A stretch of DNA of 64,000 nucleotides from Cyclobacteriaceae bacterium. Its GTDB lineage: Bacteria > Bacteroidota > Bacteroidia > Cytophagales > Cyclobacteriaceae. Both the position numbers and the translations under genes were made by a program. Under the pieces are notes generated by a model, which saw only the letters and a list, made by a program, of their open reading frames with translations, did no database searches and was not told the origin of the DNA. The stretch spans positions 670,613 to 734,612 of the forward strand of contig JAEUUA010000023.1 of assembly GCA_016787755.1 (NCBI GenBank). The letters are read 5' to 3'. Below are positions 44,363 to 52,872 of the stretch, in pieces (position 1 is the stretch's first letter; every line of letters starts with the position of its first letter).

Positions 44363-44743
44363 CTACTTTACCGCAATGCAAGAAATTTCTACGTTCACAT
44401 CTTTAGGAAGCCGGCTTACTTCTACCGTTTCGCGGGCGGGCGGATTGATTGTAAACTTCTTTCCATAGACTTCATTAACTATTGGAAATTGCCCCATGTC
44501 TTTTAAAAAGATAGAGCACTTTACTACATGCGAGAAATCCATACCCGCTATGGAGAGTATCTCGTTGATGTTTTTCAACACCATGTTGGTTTCTTCAGTA
44601 ATATTATCAGTAAGAATTTTTCCGGTGGCTTTATCGATGGCAATCTGGCCTGAAACAAAAAGCATGGATCCCACTTTAATGGCCTGGCTGTAAGGACCGA
44701 TGGGTTCAGGAGCATTGGCAGAGTAAATAACTTCTTTTGACAT
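44363..44743 (-). CDS. ridA: RidA family deaminase
   Basis: The start at ATG 44743 (MSKEVIYSANAPEPIGPYSQAIKVG) gives the usual 126 residues. The family signature near the end is present: PARETVEVSRLPKDVNVEISCIAV, with the Arg that anchors the substrate carboxylate (Arg at ARETVEV) and a Glu in VEISCIA. RidA hydrolyses reactive 2-aminoacrylate/enamine intermediates. It is divergent from the 3HCDH-like gene with only 37 bases between the starts. Confidence 0.95.
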   Translation of the reverse strand: MSKEVIYSANAPEPIGPYSQAIKVGSMLFVSGQIAIDKATGKILTDNITEETNMVLKNINEILSIAGMDFSHVVKCSIFLKDMGQFPIVNEVYGKKFTINPPARETVEVSRLPKDVNVEISCIAVK

Positions 44744-44780
44744 AGTTGTATTACTTTTGATCAAATATCAGAAAATCCGG

Positions 44781-45434
44781 ATGAATATTTTAGTGATTGG
44801 TACACAAGTTAACCTTATTGAGGCAAAACAGAAGTTTGGTGAAACGCATCATTGGCAATTTGTACCATCGCATTGGCAACTCGAACCACTATTAAATTCA
44901 ATGGAGATAGTTTTTGATTTTATACCTGAGCAGATTCCTCATGTAGATATATACAAAAATGCCTCGGGAATTATTTTTTTTAACACTGCTTTAATTACGC
45001 TTACTTCAATCATTGGAAAAATAAAATTTAGAAATTTGCTAGCTTTTGGTTTCTGTGGATTGCCCACTTTCCTCAATCATGATCTGCTGGAAGTAACATC
45101 ACGTAAGGATGATCAAAAAACACTTGAAGAAGTTTGTAAAAAACTCAACACAGACTTTGCAGTGGTTGCCGACCGGATTGGCCTGGTAACACCACGCATT
45201 ATTTGCATGATTATTAATGAAGCCTATTATACCGTGGAGGAAGGAACTGCCACCCGTGAGGATATTGACTTAGCCATGAAACTTGGCACAAATTATCCCT
45301 ATGGTCCATTTGAATGGGGTGAAAGGATTGGGGAAAATAACGTCTGTATGTTGCTAAATGCTGTGCTGAAAGATACTGGGGATGAGCGTTATTCAGTGTG
45401 CGACTTGCTTATGAAAGAAGCTAACAAGAAGTAA
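44781..45434 (+). CDS. 3-hydroxyacyl-CoA dehydrogenase C-terminal-domain protein with divergent N-terminus
   Basis: A 217-residue protein (start ATG 44781, MNILVIGTQVN). The C-terminal ~95 residues are a clear 3HCDH C-terminal domain: DRIGLVTPRIICMIINEAYYTVEEGTA followed by IDLAMKLGTNYPYGPFEWGE. The N-terminal half starts like a Rossmann strand (ILVIG) but has no GxGxxG and is too short for a full NAD domain. It may have lost dehydrogenase activity and act in substrate binding, or use a different cofactor mode. It ends at a perfect 15-bp hairpin. Confidence 0.75.
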   Translation: MNILVIGTQVNLIEAKQKFGETHHWQFVPSHWQLEPLLNSMEIVFDFIPEQIPHVDIYKNASGIIFFNTALITLTSIIGKIKFRNLLAFGFCGLPTFLNHDLLEVTSRKDDQKTLEEVCKKLNTDFAVVADRIGLVTPRIICMIINEAYYTVEEGTATREDIDLAMKLGTNYPYGPFEWGERIGENNVCMLLNAVLKDTGDERYSVCDLLMKEANKK

Positions 45435-45435
45435 G

Positions 45436-45472
45436 GAATCTTCAATTGCCTGTGTTTGGCAATTGAAGATTC
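45436..45472. terminator. Bidirectional hairpin between convergent genes
   Basis: GAATCTTCAATTGCC (45436-45450) and GGCAATTGAAGATTC (45458-45472) form a perfect 15-bp stem with loop TGTGTTT. It begins two bases after the stop codon of the 3HCDH-like gene and lies 13 bases from the stop of the convergent barrel gene. It lacks a long T-run on either side. Confidence 0.7.
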
Positions 45473-45485
45473 ACTGTGTTATTAG

Positions 45486-46070
45486 TTACCTTAAAAAATT
45501 CCAGCCAAGTGAGACAAGAAAAACCCGGCTTTTTGCTTCCTCGCCATTGGTTGCTCTATTAATATCTTTTATACCAATATTGTATCGGGCATCTAACTTT
45601 AAGCCAAAGGAAAAATCCCACCCAAGTCCTGCAGATACAGAGTAGTCAGTTTTTTCATACTGATCTTTGATATCTTGCTTTACTGTGCCAACGAGTGTAG
45701 TGGTGCTACGTTCACCATTGAGTAGCATCCCCACCTGTGGCCCCAGCTGAAGATTCATTCCTTTTACCGGAAAAAATTTTAACATTACAGGAATGGTAAG
45801 ATAGGTAAAATCTTCCGAACCTGTATACCCTGGGCCTGAAAAATTTCCTTGCATAGTATAAAGCAACACCTCAGGTTGAATAGCAACTTTATCAAACTTG
45901 CTTTGAAAGAAAATACCGGCATGGTATCCTGTTTTAGATTGATAGCTAGCTTCAGGATCACTTAGTATTAGTTTACTGAGGTTCAATCCGCCTTTTATTC
46001 CAAAGTCAAGTTGTGCCCAAACAGGATTAATTAAAGCAATCATCGTAAAAAGTAAGACAATTTTTTTCAT
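45486..46070 (-). CDS. PorT-family outer membrane beta-barrel protein
   Basis: A 194-residue protein with a signal peptide (ends PVWAQ) and the same barrel signature as the protein at 14716-15342: DFGIKGGLNLSKL, VAIQPEVLLYTMQG, LTIPVMLKFF, LGPQVGMLL and a final strand FLVSLGWNF. It is a paralogue, with unknown function. It faces the 3HCDH-like gene. Confidence 0.88.
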   Translation of the reverse strand: MKKIVLLFTMIALINPVWAQLDFGIKGGLNLSKLILSDPEASYQSKTGYHAGIFFQSKFDKVAIQPEVLLYTMQGNFSGPGYTGSEDFTYLTIPVMLKFFPVKGMNLQLGPQVGMLLNGERSTTTLVGTVKQDIKDQYEKTDYSVSAGLGWDFSFGLKLDARYNIGIKDINRATNGEEAKSRVFLVSLGWNFLR

Positions 46071-46284
46071 ACGTTCAATTTAAATATTATTTAATGCTGT
46101 ATGTATACTACAAACAGCAGCAAAGGTAAATAGAGGATTTGAAATGAAGGAACATAATAATGAGGTAAAAAAAAATTGCATGCAAATCCCTCAAAACATG
46201 ATTAGTAAACAATAAATTATAGCTACGAGACAACTTTTATTCGATGCAAGACTTACAGAATAGAATTGTTGTTAAATAAATTTT

Positions 46285-46617
46285 TTAATTCTTTTCAATC
46301 GATTGATAGCGCCTTACATCAAATCTCATTTTCACCCTGAGTGGGTCTTTATCTTTTACAAGAATTGTTTTGGGTACCAATCCAACAAAAGTAAATTGTA
46401 AGCGTGGCTTTGGGTTGAGTGCAATAATTTCAAATTCACCCCGATGATTGGTTACCACTTTATTGACCAGGCTGTCAGTTTTTTGTTCGGTAACTACAAC
46501 ACCATGGATGGGCCCCTCACGATCGTACACCACACCTTTTACAACTAGCTGCGCAAACGCTCGTGAAGTTGAAAAAAGACAAAAAATGAAAAAGATTGCG
46601 CGCATGATAATTCTCAA
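46285..46617 (-). CDS. Secreted carboxypeptidase-regulatory-like (CarboxypepD_reg) domain protein
   Basis: A 110-residue protein with a signal peptide (ends RAFAQ) followed by one beta-sandwich domain of the CarboxypepD_reg type (LVVKGVVYDREGPIHGVVVTEQ, RGEFEIIALNPKPRLQFTFVG). In SusC-like receptors this domain precedes the plug. Here it stands alone, which occurs often in Bacteroidota. Its role is unknown. ATG 46605 is an alternative start. Confidence 0.8.
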   Translation of the reverse strand: MRIIMRAIFFIFCLFSTSRAFAQLVVKGVVYDREGPIHGVVVTEQKTDSLVNKVVTNHRGEFEIIALNPKPRLQFTFVGLVPKTILVKDKDPLRVKMRFDVRRYQSIEKN

Positions 46618-46720
46618 TATTATGTATTTCAGAATACATTTAATGCCTTTTTAAGGATAATTTTACCAATAATCAGCAATCATGAACGAAGGTTGTATTT
46701 ACTGTGTTTTACATCCATTA

Positions 46721-46728
46721 TAAATTTG
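46721..46728 (+). promoter_or_regulatory. Probable -7 element of the sulfur-gene cluster
   Basis: TAAATTTG matches TAnnTTTG and lies 28 bases before the first YeeE-like start codon. The nearest upstream TTG (46693-46695) is 25 bases away, longer than usual. Confidence 0.45.
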
Positions 46729-46756
46729 TGAGTACCTTGAAATAAATTTTAAAACA

Positions 46757-47323
46757 ATGATTGAATTAATTCGTCACCCGTGGCCCTGGTATGTAGCGGG
46801 GGCTGTTATAGGACTTACCGTACCGGTGCTCCTATTAATAGGAAACAAACACCTTGGAATCTCATCGTCTCTCCGCCATCTCTGTGCGGCTTGTTTTCCG
46901 GCTAATATTAGTTTTTTTAAATACGACTGGAAGCGGGAAATCTGGAATTTGTTTTTTGTAGGGGGTGTCTTGATTGGTAGTTTTTTGGCGGTTCAATTTT
47001 TACGTGATCCTGCAGGGGTTGTTATTTCTGAAAAGACCATAAGCGACTTGCAAGCGTTGAATGTGCAGGTGGATGCCAATCTCATGCCCGTTTCTATCTT
47101 TAGTTTTGATAATCTCTTCACCCTTCAAGGATTATTGTTTTTTGTGGTTGGCGGATTTATGGTAGGCTTTGGTACCCGCTATGCCGGAGGCTGTACAAGT
47201 GGCCATACCATCATGGGCATCTCAAATCTGCAGTGGCCATCTGTAGTAGCCAGTTGTTTTTTTATGCTGGGTGGATTTGTGATGGTTCAATTAATTTTCC
47301 CATGGTTGATGAAGGTACTTTAA
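46757..47323 (+). CDS. YeeE/YedE thiosulfate-transport protein, first half
   Basis: A 188-residue membrane protein with about four helices. It carries the cysteine motifs of the YeeE/YedE (DUF691, sulf_transp) family: CAACFPANISFF (about residue 35) and GGCTSGHTIMGI (about residue 151). In full-length YeeE such cysteines pass thiosulfate across the membrane. Here the transporter is split into two half-size proteins; the second half follows 12 bases downstream. Confidence 0.92.
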   Translation: MIELIRHPWPWYVAGAVIGLTVPVLLLIGNKHLGISSSLRHLCAACFPANISFFKYDWKREIWNLFFVGGVLIGSFLAVQFLRDPAGVVISEKTISDLQALNVQVDANLMPVSIFSFDNLFTLQGLLFFVVGGFMVGFGTRYAGGCTSGHTIMGISNLQWPSVVASCFFMLGGFVMVQLIFPWLMKVL

Positions 47324-47335
47324 TAGATAAAGATT

Positions 47336-47845
47336 ATGCAAAAGACAACTGATGAATTTATTGATACCGTTGAGATAGAGCAACCCATAGTATGTGATGC
47401 TCCGAATGATCAGATCGCTAAAGAGACTTTAATCGGATCGAATTTAAAGTACCTCGTAGTAGGAATTATGTTTGGGATTGTATTCGTTAAAGCAGAAATC
47501 ATTTCATGGTACCGCATCCAGGAAATGTTTCGATTACACTCGTTTCACATGTATGGCGTGATTGGCACTGCTGTTGTAGTAGGGATTATTTCTGTTTGGA
47601 TCATAAAAAGGTTTAACATCAAAACCATTCAAGGCGAACAGGTTGTGTTTCACAACAAACAATTTCATTGGGGCACGGTAGTGGGAGGATTTATGTTCGG
47701 GTTGGGATGGGCAATTACGGGTGCTTGCCCGGGTCCTCTGTTTGCACAGATAGGCAGTGGATTTTTAGTAGTTATCGTTACGCTATTAAGCGCAATTGCT
47801 GGTACATGGGTGTATGGTTTGGTTAAAGAAAAGCTGCCGCATTAA
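47336..47845 (+). CDS. YeeE/YedE thiosulfate-transport protein, second half
   Basis: A 169-residue membrane protein with about four helices after a hydrophilic N-terminus of ~35 residues. It has the second-half YeeE signature GLGWAITGACPGPLFAQIG with its conserved Cys. It pairs with the preceding 188-residue protein to make a complete YeeE-like unit that would import thiosulfate or a related sulfur anion. Confidence 0.92.
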   Translation: MQKTTDEFIDTVEIEQPIVCDAPNDQIAKETLIGSNLKYLVVGIMFGIVFVKAEIISWYRIQEMFRLHSFHMYGVIGTAVVVGIISVWIIKRFNIKTIQGEQVVFHNKQFHWGTVVGGFMFGLGWAITGACPGPLFAQIGSGFLVVIVTLLSAIAGTWVYGLVKEKLPH

Positions 47846-47925
47846 TTTATTCCTATGTAAGAGAGGATAATCGCGTAGTTGCGAAAATGATAAATAAACC
47901 GACAAGGTAAAAGAAACAGTCATTC

Positions 47926-47950
47926 CTCTCTCCGATAGCTATCGGGAGAG
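47926..47950. repeat. Dispersed palindrome with core CCGATAGCTATCGG
   Basis: A 25-base near-perfect palindrome with arms CTCTC/GAGAG around CCGATAGCTATCGG. It shares its core with the palindrome at 29193-29216. It lies between the YeeE pair and the cytochrome gene. Confidence 0.6.
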
Positions 47951-47996
47951 CGAAGGGTAGGGTGAGGGTTACAACAAAGTTCTTGAAGACTAACCA

Positions 47997-49025
47997 ATGA
48001 AAGGTACTCAGTCAAACGACCAGTCGATGCACTCGTTAATGCGAGTCGTAATAACAGTAGTTGTGATTGTGCTTATTTCAATTGGAGGGATCGCTTGTGT
48101 TCTTATGTTGGGACCCAATAAATTTCTTTCACTCGCGAAGCAAGACAAACGAGTGGTAAAAGACGAGTTGTGGAAGGCTCCGGATATAAGAACTATCCCG
48201 AATACAGAAGAAGGAGAGTTAATTAAGTATGGGAAAGACTTGATTTCATTCACGTCTAAATATCTGGGTCCAAAAGGAATCGTCATGTCATTGAGCAATG
48301 GCATGAATTGTCAAAATTGTCACTTGGATGCGGGCACAAAACCTTTTGGTAATAACTACAGTGCGGTAGCTTCTACGTATCCACTATTCAGGGCACGGTC
48401 AGGTACTCTCGAAACTATTGAAAAACGTGTGAATGATTGCTTCGAGCGCAGCTTAAATGGAAAAGCGCTAGCCCATGATAGTCATGAGATGAAAGCCATG
48501 GTGGCCTACATTCAATGGGTAGGTAAAGATGTGCCAAAAGGTGAGTTGCCAAAAGGGGCAGGATTAGTTCTGCTTCCTTTCTTAAATAGACCGGCCAATC
48601 CGGATAATGGGAAACTTGTTTATGATAAAACATGTACGGTTTGTCATGGTAAAAATGGTGAAGGTATGGCGTTAACAGATTCAACCGGTTGGCTAAATCC
48701 TCCGTTGTGGGGTCCCAATAGTTATAATTCGGGTGCCGGGTTATTTCGTCTTTCCCGGTTTGCCGGATATGTAAAAGCTAACATGCCCTTTGGCGCTACG
48801 TACGATGCCCCTCAACTTACCGATGAACAAGCGTGGGATGTAGCTGCGTATGTGAACTCACTCCCGCGACCCTCTAAAGATTTAACTGCGGATTGGCCAG
48901 ATATTTCGAAGAAACCAATTGATCATCCATTTGGTCCGTATGCAGATGAGTTTAGCGAGCAACAACATAAGTTTGGCCCGTTTAAGCCGATAGAAGAGAA
49001 AAAGAAACTCACCTCACCAAAGTAA
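47997..49025 (+). CDS. Dihaem c-type cytochrome, TsdA-like (thiosulfate dehydrogenase family)
   Basis: A 342-residue protein with one N-terminal membrane anchor (residues ~15-38) and two haem-binding motifs, CQNCH at 105-109 and CTVCH at 213-217. Between them is VNDCFERSLNGK with Cys148, matching the position of the cysteine haem ligand of TsdA. KANMPFGA after the second haem supplies a candidate Met ligand. TsdA couples two thiosulfate molecules to tetrathionate or works in reverse. It is followed within 6 bases by a rhodanese gene in the sulfur cluster. Confidence 0.88.
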   Translation: MKGTQSNDQSMHSLMRVVITVVVIVLISIGGIACVLMLGPNKFLSLAKQDKRVVKDELWKAPDIRTIPNTEEGELIKYGKDLISFTSKYLGPKGIVMSLSNGMNCQNCHLDAGTKPFGNNYSAVASTYPLFRARSGTLETIEKRVNDCFERSLNGKALAHDSHEMKAMVAYIQWVGKDVPKGELPKGAGLVLLPFLNRPANPDNGKLVYDKTCTVCHGKNGEGMALTDSTGWLNPPLWGPNSYNSGAGLFRLSRFAGYVKANMPFGATYDAPQLTDEQAWDVAAYVNSLPRPSKDLTADWPDISKKPIDHPFGPYADEFSEQQHKFGPFKPIEEKKKLTSPK

Positions 49026-49031
49026 CATTAC

Positions 49032-49529
49032 ATGCGCCTGCTGTTCAGTGCTATTTTCTTACTTAATTTTTTTCTGGCGGAAGCCCAAACACAAAATGGT
49101 GCGTTTAATCTCACGTTAAAAGCGCTACTATCTCATTCTGTTAAGGAAGTAACCGTGCCCGATGCGATTAAATCCACCGCCTTATTTGTGGATGCCCGCG
49201 AACGCAATGAGTACGATGTGAGCCATGTTAAGAATGCACTTTTCGTTGGCTATGATAATTTTAATTTTGATTCGTTGGCTTCCATAAATAAAGGCCAGAA
49301 GATAATTGTCTATTGTTCTGTAGGCTATCGAAGTGAGAAGGTAGCGGAAAAATTAGTAACCGCTGGCTTTACGGATGTTTCTAATCTGGTGGGGGGAATC
49401 TTTGAATGGGTAAATCAAGGCTATGCAGTGGTAGATAGCAGCGGAGCTACAACGCAGAACATTCATGCCTACAACAAAACCTGGGGTATTTGGCTAAACA
49501 AAGGAAACAAAGTATATAATCCGAAATAA
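49032..49529 (+). CDS. Secreted rhodanese-like sulfurtransferase
   Basis: A 165-residue protein with a signal peptide (ends FLAEAQ) and one rhodanese domain: LFVDARERNEYDVSHV and the active-site loop CSVGYRS with Cys95. The exported location and the neighbouring cytochrome and SoxB-like genes point to handling of sulfane sulfur in the periplasm. The SoxB-like gene starts one base after its stop codon. Confidence 0.9.
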   Translation: MRLLFSAIFLLNFFLAEAQTQNGAFNLTLKALLSHSVKEVTVPDAIKSTALFVDARERNEYDVSHVKNALFVGYDNFNFDSLASINKGQKIIVYCSVGYRSEKVAEKLVTAGFTDVSNLVGGIFEWVNQGYAVVDSSGATTQNIHAYNKTWGIWLNKGNKVYNPK

Positions 49530-49530
49530 A

Positions 49531-51282
49531 ATGTCTAACGTAATTCATGAGCCTTCCTGCAGCTGCAATCAATGTTACTCAACAACAAGGCGCGACTTCC
49601 TGAAATCGGCAGCCTTGTTGACGGGGGGGTTATCCATGATGGGGACAACCGTTGCCGGGGCTGCAGCCAATCCGGATGATAAACATGTACGGGAGATGGC
49701 AAAAAGCAAAGCTGTTCTAGATAGCAAGGCCTCGCGATTTACCATTCTTTATACGGCCGATATCCACGGACAAATTTTAACACACGATGAATTTTTTCTT
49801 GAAGGTGGAAATCCAGTTTACAAAAAGCGCGGTGGAATGGCGGTGCTTAAGACAATGCTTCATTCCCTAAAGGCCGAGAATCCTGAAAACACCTTGATAC
49901 TTGATGCCGGAGATTGCTTTCAGGGAAGTGGGATAGTAGCTCTTACGAAAGGGGCTGCCATGGTGCCGTTGATGAACAACATTGGGTACGATGTCGTTCT
50001 GCCGGGAAATTGGGAAGTGGCCTATGGGAAAGAAATGATGCGTAAAGATTTAGGTGCCTACGATGCAGATAAGATCTGTGCCAACATGTATCACGATACA
50101 GATGACGAATTAAATGGAGAATTAATTTTTCAACCGTACTGGACGAAAATGATGGGCGGAATCAAAATTGGATTTATTGGCTACAACGATCCCCTTACCC
50201 CGAAGCGCCAGTCACCAGCGTATAGTTATGGTATTACATTCACCAAGCCTGAAACCAATGTGGCCAAGTACATTCGCTTATTGCGCGACTACGAAAAATG
50301 CAGCATGGTATTTTTAGTTACCCATATGGGGCTGGCTCAACAAGTTCATCTTGCTAATCAATCGTATGTAGAAGGGGCAGACTATGTGTTGGGAGCGGAT
50401 ACACACGAACGGGTACGAAAACCTATTGAAGGCAAACATTCAAAAGTTACCGAACCGGGTGCTTTTGGTTCGTTTGTTTCTAAACTTGATTTTGTACTTG
50501 AGAACGGAGTGGTTAAAGATCACCATTACGACTTGCTGGATGTTGATCCCGAAAGATACCCCCCCGATGCTGAAATGGAGGTGTTGGTAAAGCAAGTTCG
50601 TGAACCGTATCGCGAAACACTTGACAAAGTAATTGGTAAAAGTAAAAACACCTTAGTACGCTATTATGTGATTGAAACACCGATGGACAATATGATTACG
50701 GATGCCATCATGTGGAAAACAAAACCTGATATTGCGTTGTCTAATGGATTTCGGTTTTGTCCGCCTTTGGTACCGAATCCAACCACCGGTTATGCAGAAA
50801 TTACCAATGATTATCTGTGGAGTATGTTACCGGTGGATACGCATGCCAGACAAGCAACCGTTACAGGAAAACAAATTTGGGATTGGATGGAAAAAGAATT
50901 GCACAATGTTTTTTCCAGTGACCCGGCTAATCGTTTTGGTGGTTGGGTAATTCGGTTCAAAGGAATGGAAGTAAACTTTACAATGCGTAGCGAATTGGGC
51001 AAGCGAGTGAATTGGATAAAAGTGAAAGGCAAACAAATTGATTTAACAAAATCCTATTCAGTAGTGGCCTGTGAACGAGAAGGGGATCCAGAAGAGATGT
51101 TGTGTCGTATCGATCAGGTTTCGGAGCCGCACAATTTGGATACCACGCTGCATGAACTGATGCGGGAATATCTGGCAAAATTTTCACCGGTGGCTCCCAA
51201 AGTAGAAGGCCGAATTACAGCCACCGATGCTCCGGCCAATTTATTATCTCAATTGGAAGGCTATGAGTATGAGTTTAGATAG
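49531..51282 (+). CDS. TAT-exported SoxB-like metallophosphoesterase / 5'-nucleotidase family
   Basis: A 583-residue protein with a twin-arginine signal (TTRRDFLKSAALL, Arg20-Arg21). The metallophosphoesterase domain has the metal motifs YTADIHGQ, LDAGDCFQG, VTHMGL and GADTHERV, and a C-terminal 5'-nucleotidase domain follows. The usual GNHE element is GNWEVAYG, with Trp161 in place of the catalytic His. SoxB proteins carry a comparable GHWEFTYG, so this is likely a thiosulfohydrolase-type or related enzyme rather than a nucleotidase. The context (TsdA-like cytochrome, rhodaneses, YeeE) supports a role in thiosulfate or sulfane metabolism. Other Sox genes are absent. Confidence 0.82.
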   Translation: MSNVIHEPSCSCNQCYSTTRRDFLKSAALLTGGLSMMGTTVAGAAANPDDKHVREMAKSKAVLDSKASRFTILYTADIHGQILTHDEFFLEGGNPVYKKRGGMAVLKTMLHSLKAENPENTLILDAGDCFQGSGIVALTKGAAMVPLMNNIGYDVVLPGNWEVAYGKEMMRKDLGAYDADKICANMYHDTDDELNGELIFQPYWTKMMGGIKIGFIGYNDPLTPKRQSPAYSYGITFTKPETNVAKYIRLLRDYEKCSMVFLVTHMGLAQQVHLANQSYVEGADYVLGADTHERVRKPIEGKHSKVTEPGAFGSFVSKLDFVLENGVVKDHHYDLLDVDPERYPPDAEMEVLVKQVREPYRETLDKVIGKSKNTLVRYYVIETPMDNMITDAIMWKTKPDIALSNGFRFCPPLVPNPTTGYAEITNDYLWSMLPVDTHARQATVTGKQIWDWMEKELHNVFSSDPANRFGGWVIRFKGMEVNFTMRSELGKRVNWIKVKGKQIDLTKSYSVVACEREGDPEEMLCRIDQVSEPHNLDTTLHELMREYLAKFSPVAPKVEGRITATDAPANLLSQLEGYEYEFR

Positions 51283-51345
51283 AGGCTTTCATCGATTACT
51301 CCAGTAATTTAATAGAGTTATAAGAATTTAAATTAATCAGATTAT

Positions 51346-51359
51346 GTGACCAAAGTCAC
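51346..51359. promoter_or_regulatory. CRP/FNR-type operator upstream of the MBL-rhodanese gene
   Basis: GTGAC-CAAA-GTCAC is a perfect inverted repeat; with flanks it reads TGTGA-N6-TCAC, close to the CRP half-site pattern. Its centre lies about 43 bases upstream of the start expected from the -7 element at 51382, an activator-like position. Confidence 0.5.
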
Positions 51360-51381
51360 CGATTAACTTTTGACAGTTAGT

Positions 51382-51389
51382 TATCTTTG
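51382..51389 (+). promoter_or_regulatory. -7 promoter element of the MBL-rhodanese gene
   Basis: TATCTTTG fits TAnnTTTG exactly. There is no TTG at the normal -33 distance, consistent with dependence on an activator bound at 51346-51359. The leader would be about 70 bases. Confidence 0.5.
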
Positions 51390-51464
51390 CTGCGTTATTT
51401 TTGCAATCAGTGAGATGGGCAAAAGGCGGGAATTGAGCCAAAGGGAAAATCTAAAACGGATTCT

Positions 51465-52871
51465 ATGTTTTTTCAACACGTATATGATAAGTCATTAGCA
51501 CAGGCAAGTTATTTTATTGGATGCCAGAAAGAAGGGGTAGCGATGGTGATTGATGCGAAACGCGATGTGGATACTTATCTTGAAATAGCGAAGCAAAACA
51601 AAATGAAAATCACGCACATTGCCGAAACGCATATTCATGCAGATTTTCTTGCCGGGTCGCGTGAATTGGCAAAACTTACCGGGGCGCAAATGTATTTGTC
51701 GGATGAAGGCGGTGAAGGATGGCTGTATGAATTTCCGCACGTAGGTCTAAAAGACGGAAGTGTGATTAAGGTTGGAAATCTCTCTTTTAAAGTATTGCAT
51801 ACACCCGGACACACCCCCGAAAGTATAAGCTTTTTATTAACGGATCATCCGGCCAGTAACGAACCTGTGATGTTGTTTACGGGAGATTTTGTTTTTGTTG
51901 GCGATGTAGGTAGACCCGATTTATTAGAGAAAGCTGCAGGCTTTGCGGGAACGAAGGAAGCAGGCGCCAGGGAAATGTATAAGTCGATTGCTAAATTCAA
52001 TGCACTGGCAGATTATATACAGGTATGGCCGGGGCATGGGGCAGGCTCTGCCTGTGGAAAAGCATTGGGTGCTGTGCCGAGTACGACAGTCGGTTATGAA
52101 AAAGTGCGCAACTGGGCGTTTCAATATCCTAAGGATGAAAATGGTTTTGTAAAATATTTGCTGGAGGATCAGCCCGAGCCGCCAAAATATTTCGCCATGA
52201 TGAAGAAGCTGAACAAGACAGATCGTCCATTACTTACCGAAGTACCGAAGCAAAAGAAACTAACCGTTGATGAGTTTAAGACAGCTTTTGAAAAAGGAAT
52301 TAAGTTAATCGATGCACGCAACAAAGTAGATTTCGCAAAGGGTTTTATTCCGGGCAGCATTAACATACAAGGGAACAATGCTTTTGCAACGTGGGCTGGT
52401 TGGTTCTTAAATTATGAAGAACCCTTTATGTTAATAGCCAACGAAACGCAGATAGAAGACCTTACCCGAAAACTCATGCGCATTGGAATGGATAATGTGT
52501 ATGGCTACATAGAAGATGTAACCCCGTGGGTAACATTAGGGAATAAATTGGAGCACGGAAACGAAATTGACCTGAATGAATTTAAGGACTTGTATAAAAA
52601 CAACAACATACAGTTGGTAGACGTGCGCGGTGAATCAGAATTTAAGGCCGGTCATATCAAAGGTGCCGAGAATATTTTTGTGGGTACGCTGGAAAGTAAT
52701 CTCACCAAAGTTAAAAAAGACAAGCAAGTAGTCATTCAATGTCAGTCAGGTGACCGCACTGCCATCGCCTACTCTGTGTTGGCCAAGCATGGCTTTAAGA
52801 ACGTGAAAAATTACAGAGGCGGGATGAACGAGTGGGTGAATACCGGTAACCCGGTGGTATCTGAAAATTAA
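51465..52871 (+). CDS. MBL-fold hydrolase / double rhodanese (persulfide dioxygenase-like)
   Basis: A 468-residue protein: metallo-beta-lactamase domain (residues ~1-255) with THIHADF at 55-61, HTPGHTPES and a WPGHGAG metal site, then two rhodanese domains. The first (to about 355) lacks a cysteine in its loop (LIANETQ) and is probably structural; the second has CQSGDR with active Cys426. This architecture belongs to persulfide dioxygenase/CstB-like enzymes that oxidise persulfides to sulfite and thiosulfate. Although it follows the SoxB-like gene, it has its own promoter and a CRP/FNR-type site. Confidence 0.9.
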   Translation: MFFQHVYDKSLAQASYFIGCQKEGVAMVIDAKRDVDTYLEIAKQNKMKITHIAETHIHADFLAGSRELAKLTGAQMYLSDEGGEGWLYEFPHVGLKDGSVIKVGNLSFKVLHTPGHTPESISFLLTDHPASNEPVMLFTGDFVFVGDVGRPDLLEKAAGFAGTKEAGAREMYKSIAKFNALADYIQVWPGHGAGSACGKALGAVPSTTVGYEKVRNWAFQYPKDENGFVKYLLEDQPEPPKYFAMMKKLNKTDRPLLTEVPKQKKLTVDEFKTAFEKGIKLIDARNKVDFAKGFIPGSINIQGNNAFATWAGWFLNYEEPFMLIANETQIEDLTRKLMRIGMDNVYGYIEDVTPWVTLGNKLEHGNEIDLNEFKDLYKNNNIQLVDVRGESEFKAGHIKGAENIFVGTLESNLTKVKKDKQVVIQCQSGDRTAIAYSVLAKHGFKNVKNYRGGMNEWVNTGNPVVSEN

Positions 52872-52872
52872 C

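Noticed and set aside
45463..45645. 60-residue plus-strand frame
   Set aside because: Antisense shadow of the PorT-like barrel gene and overlapping the hairpin.
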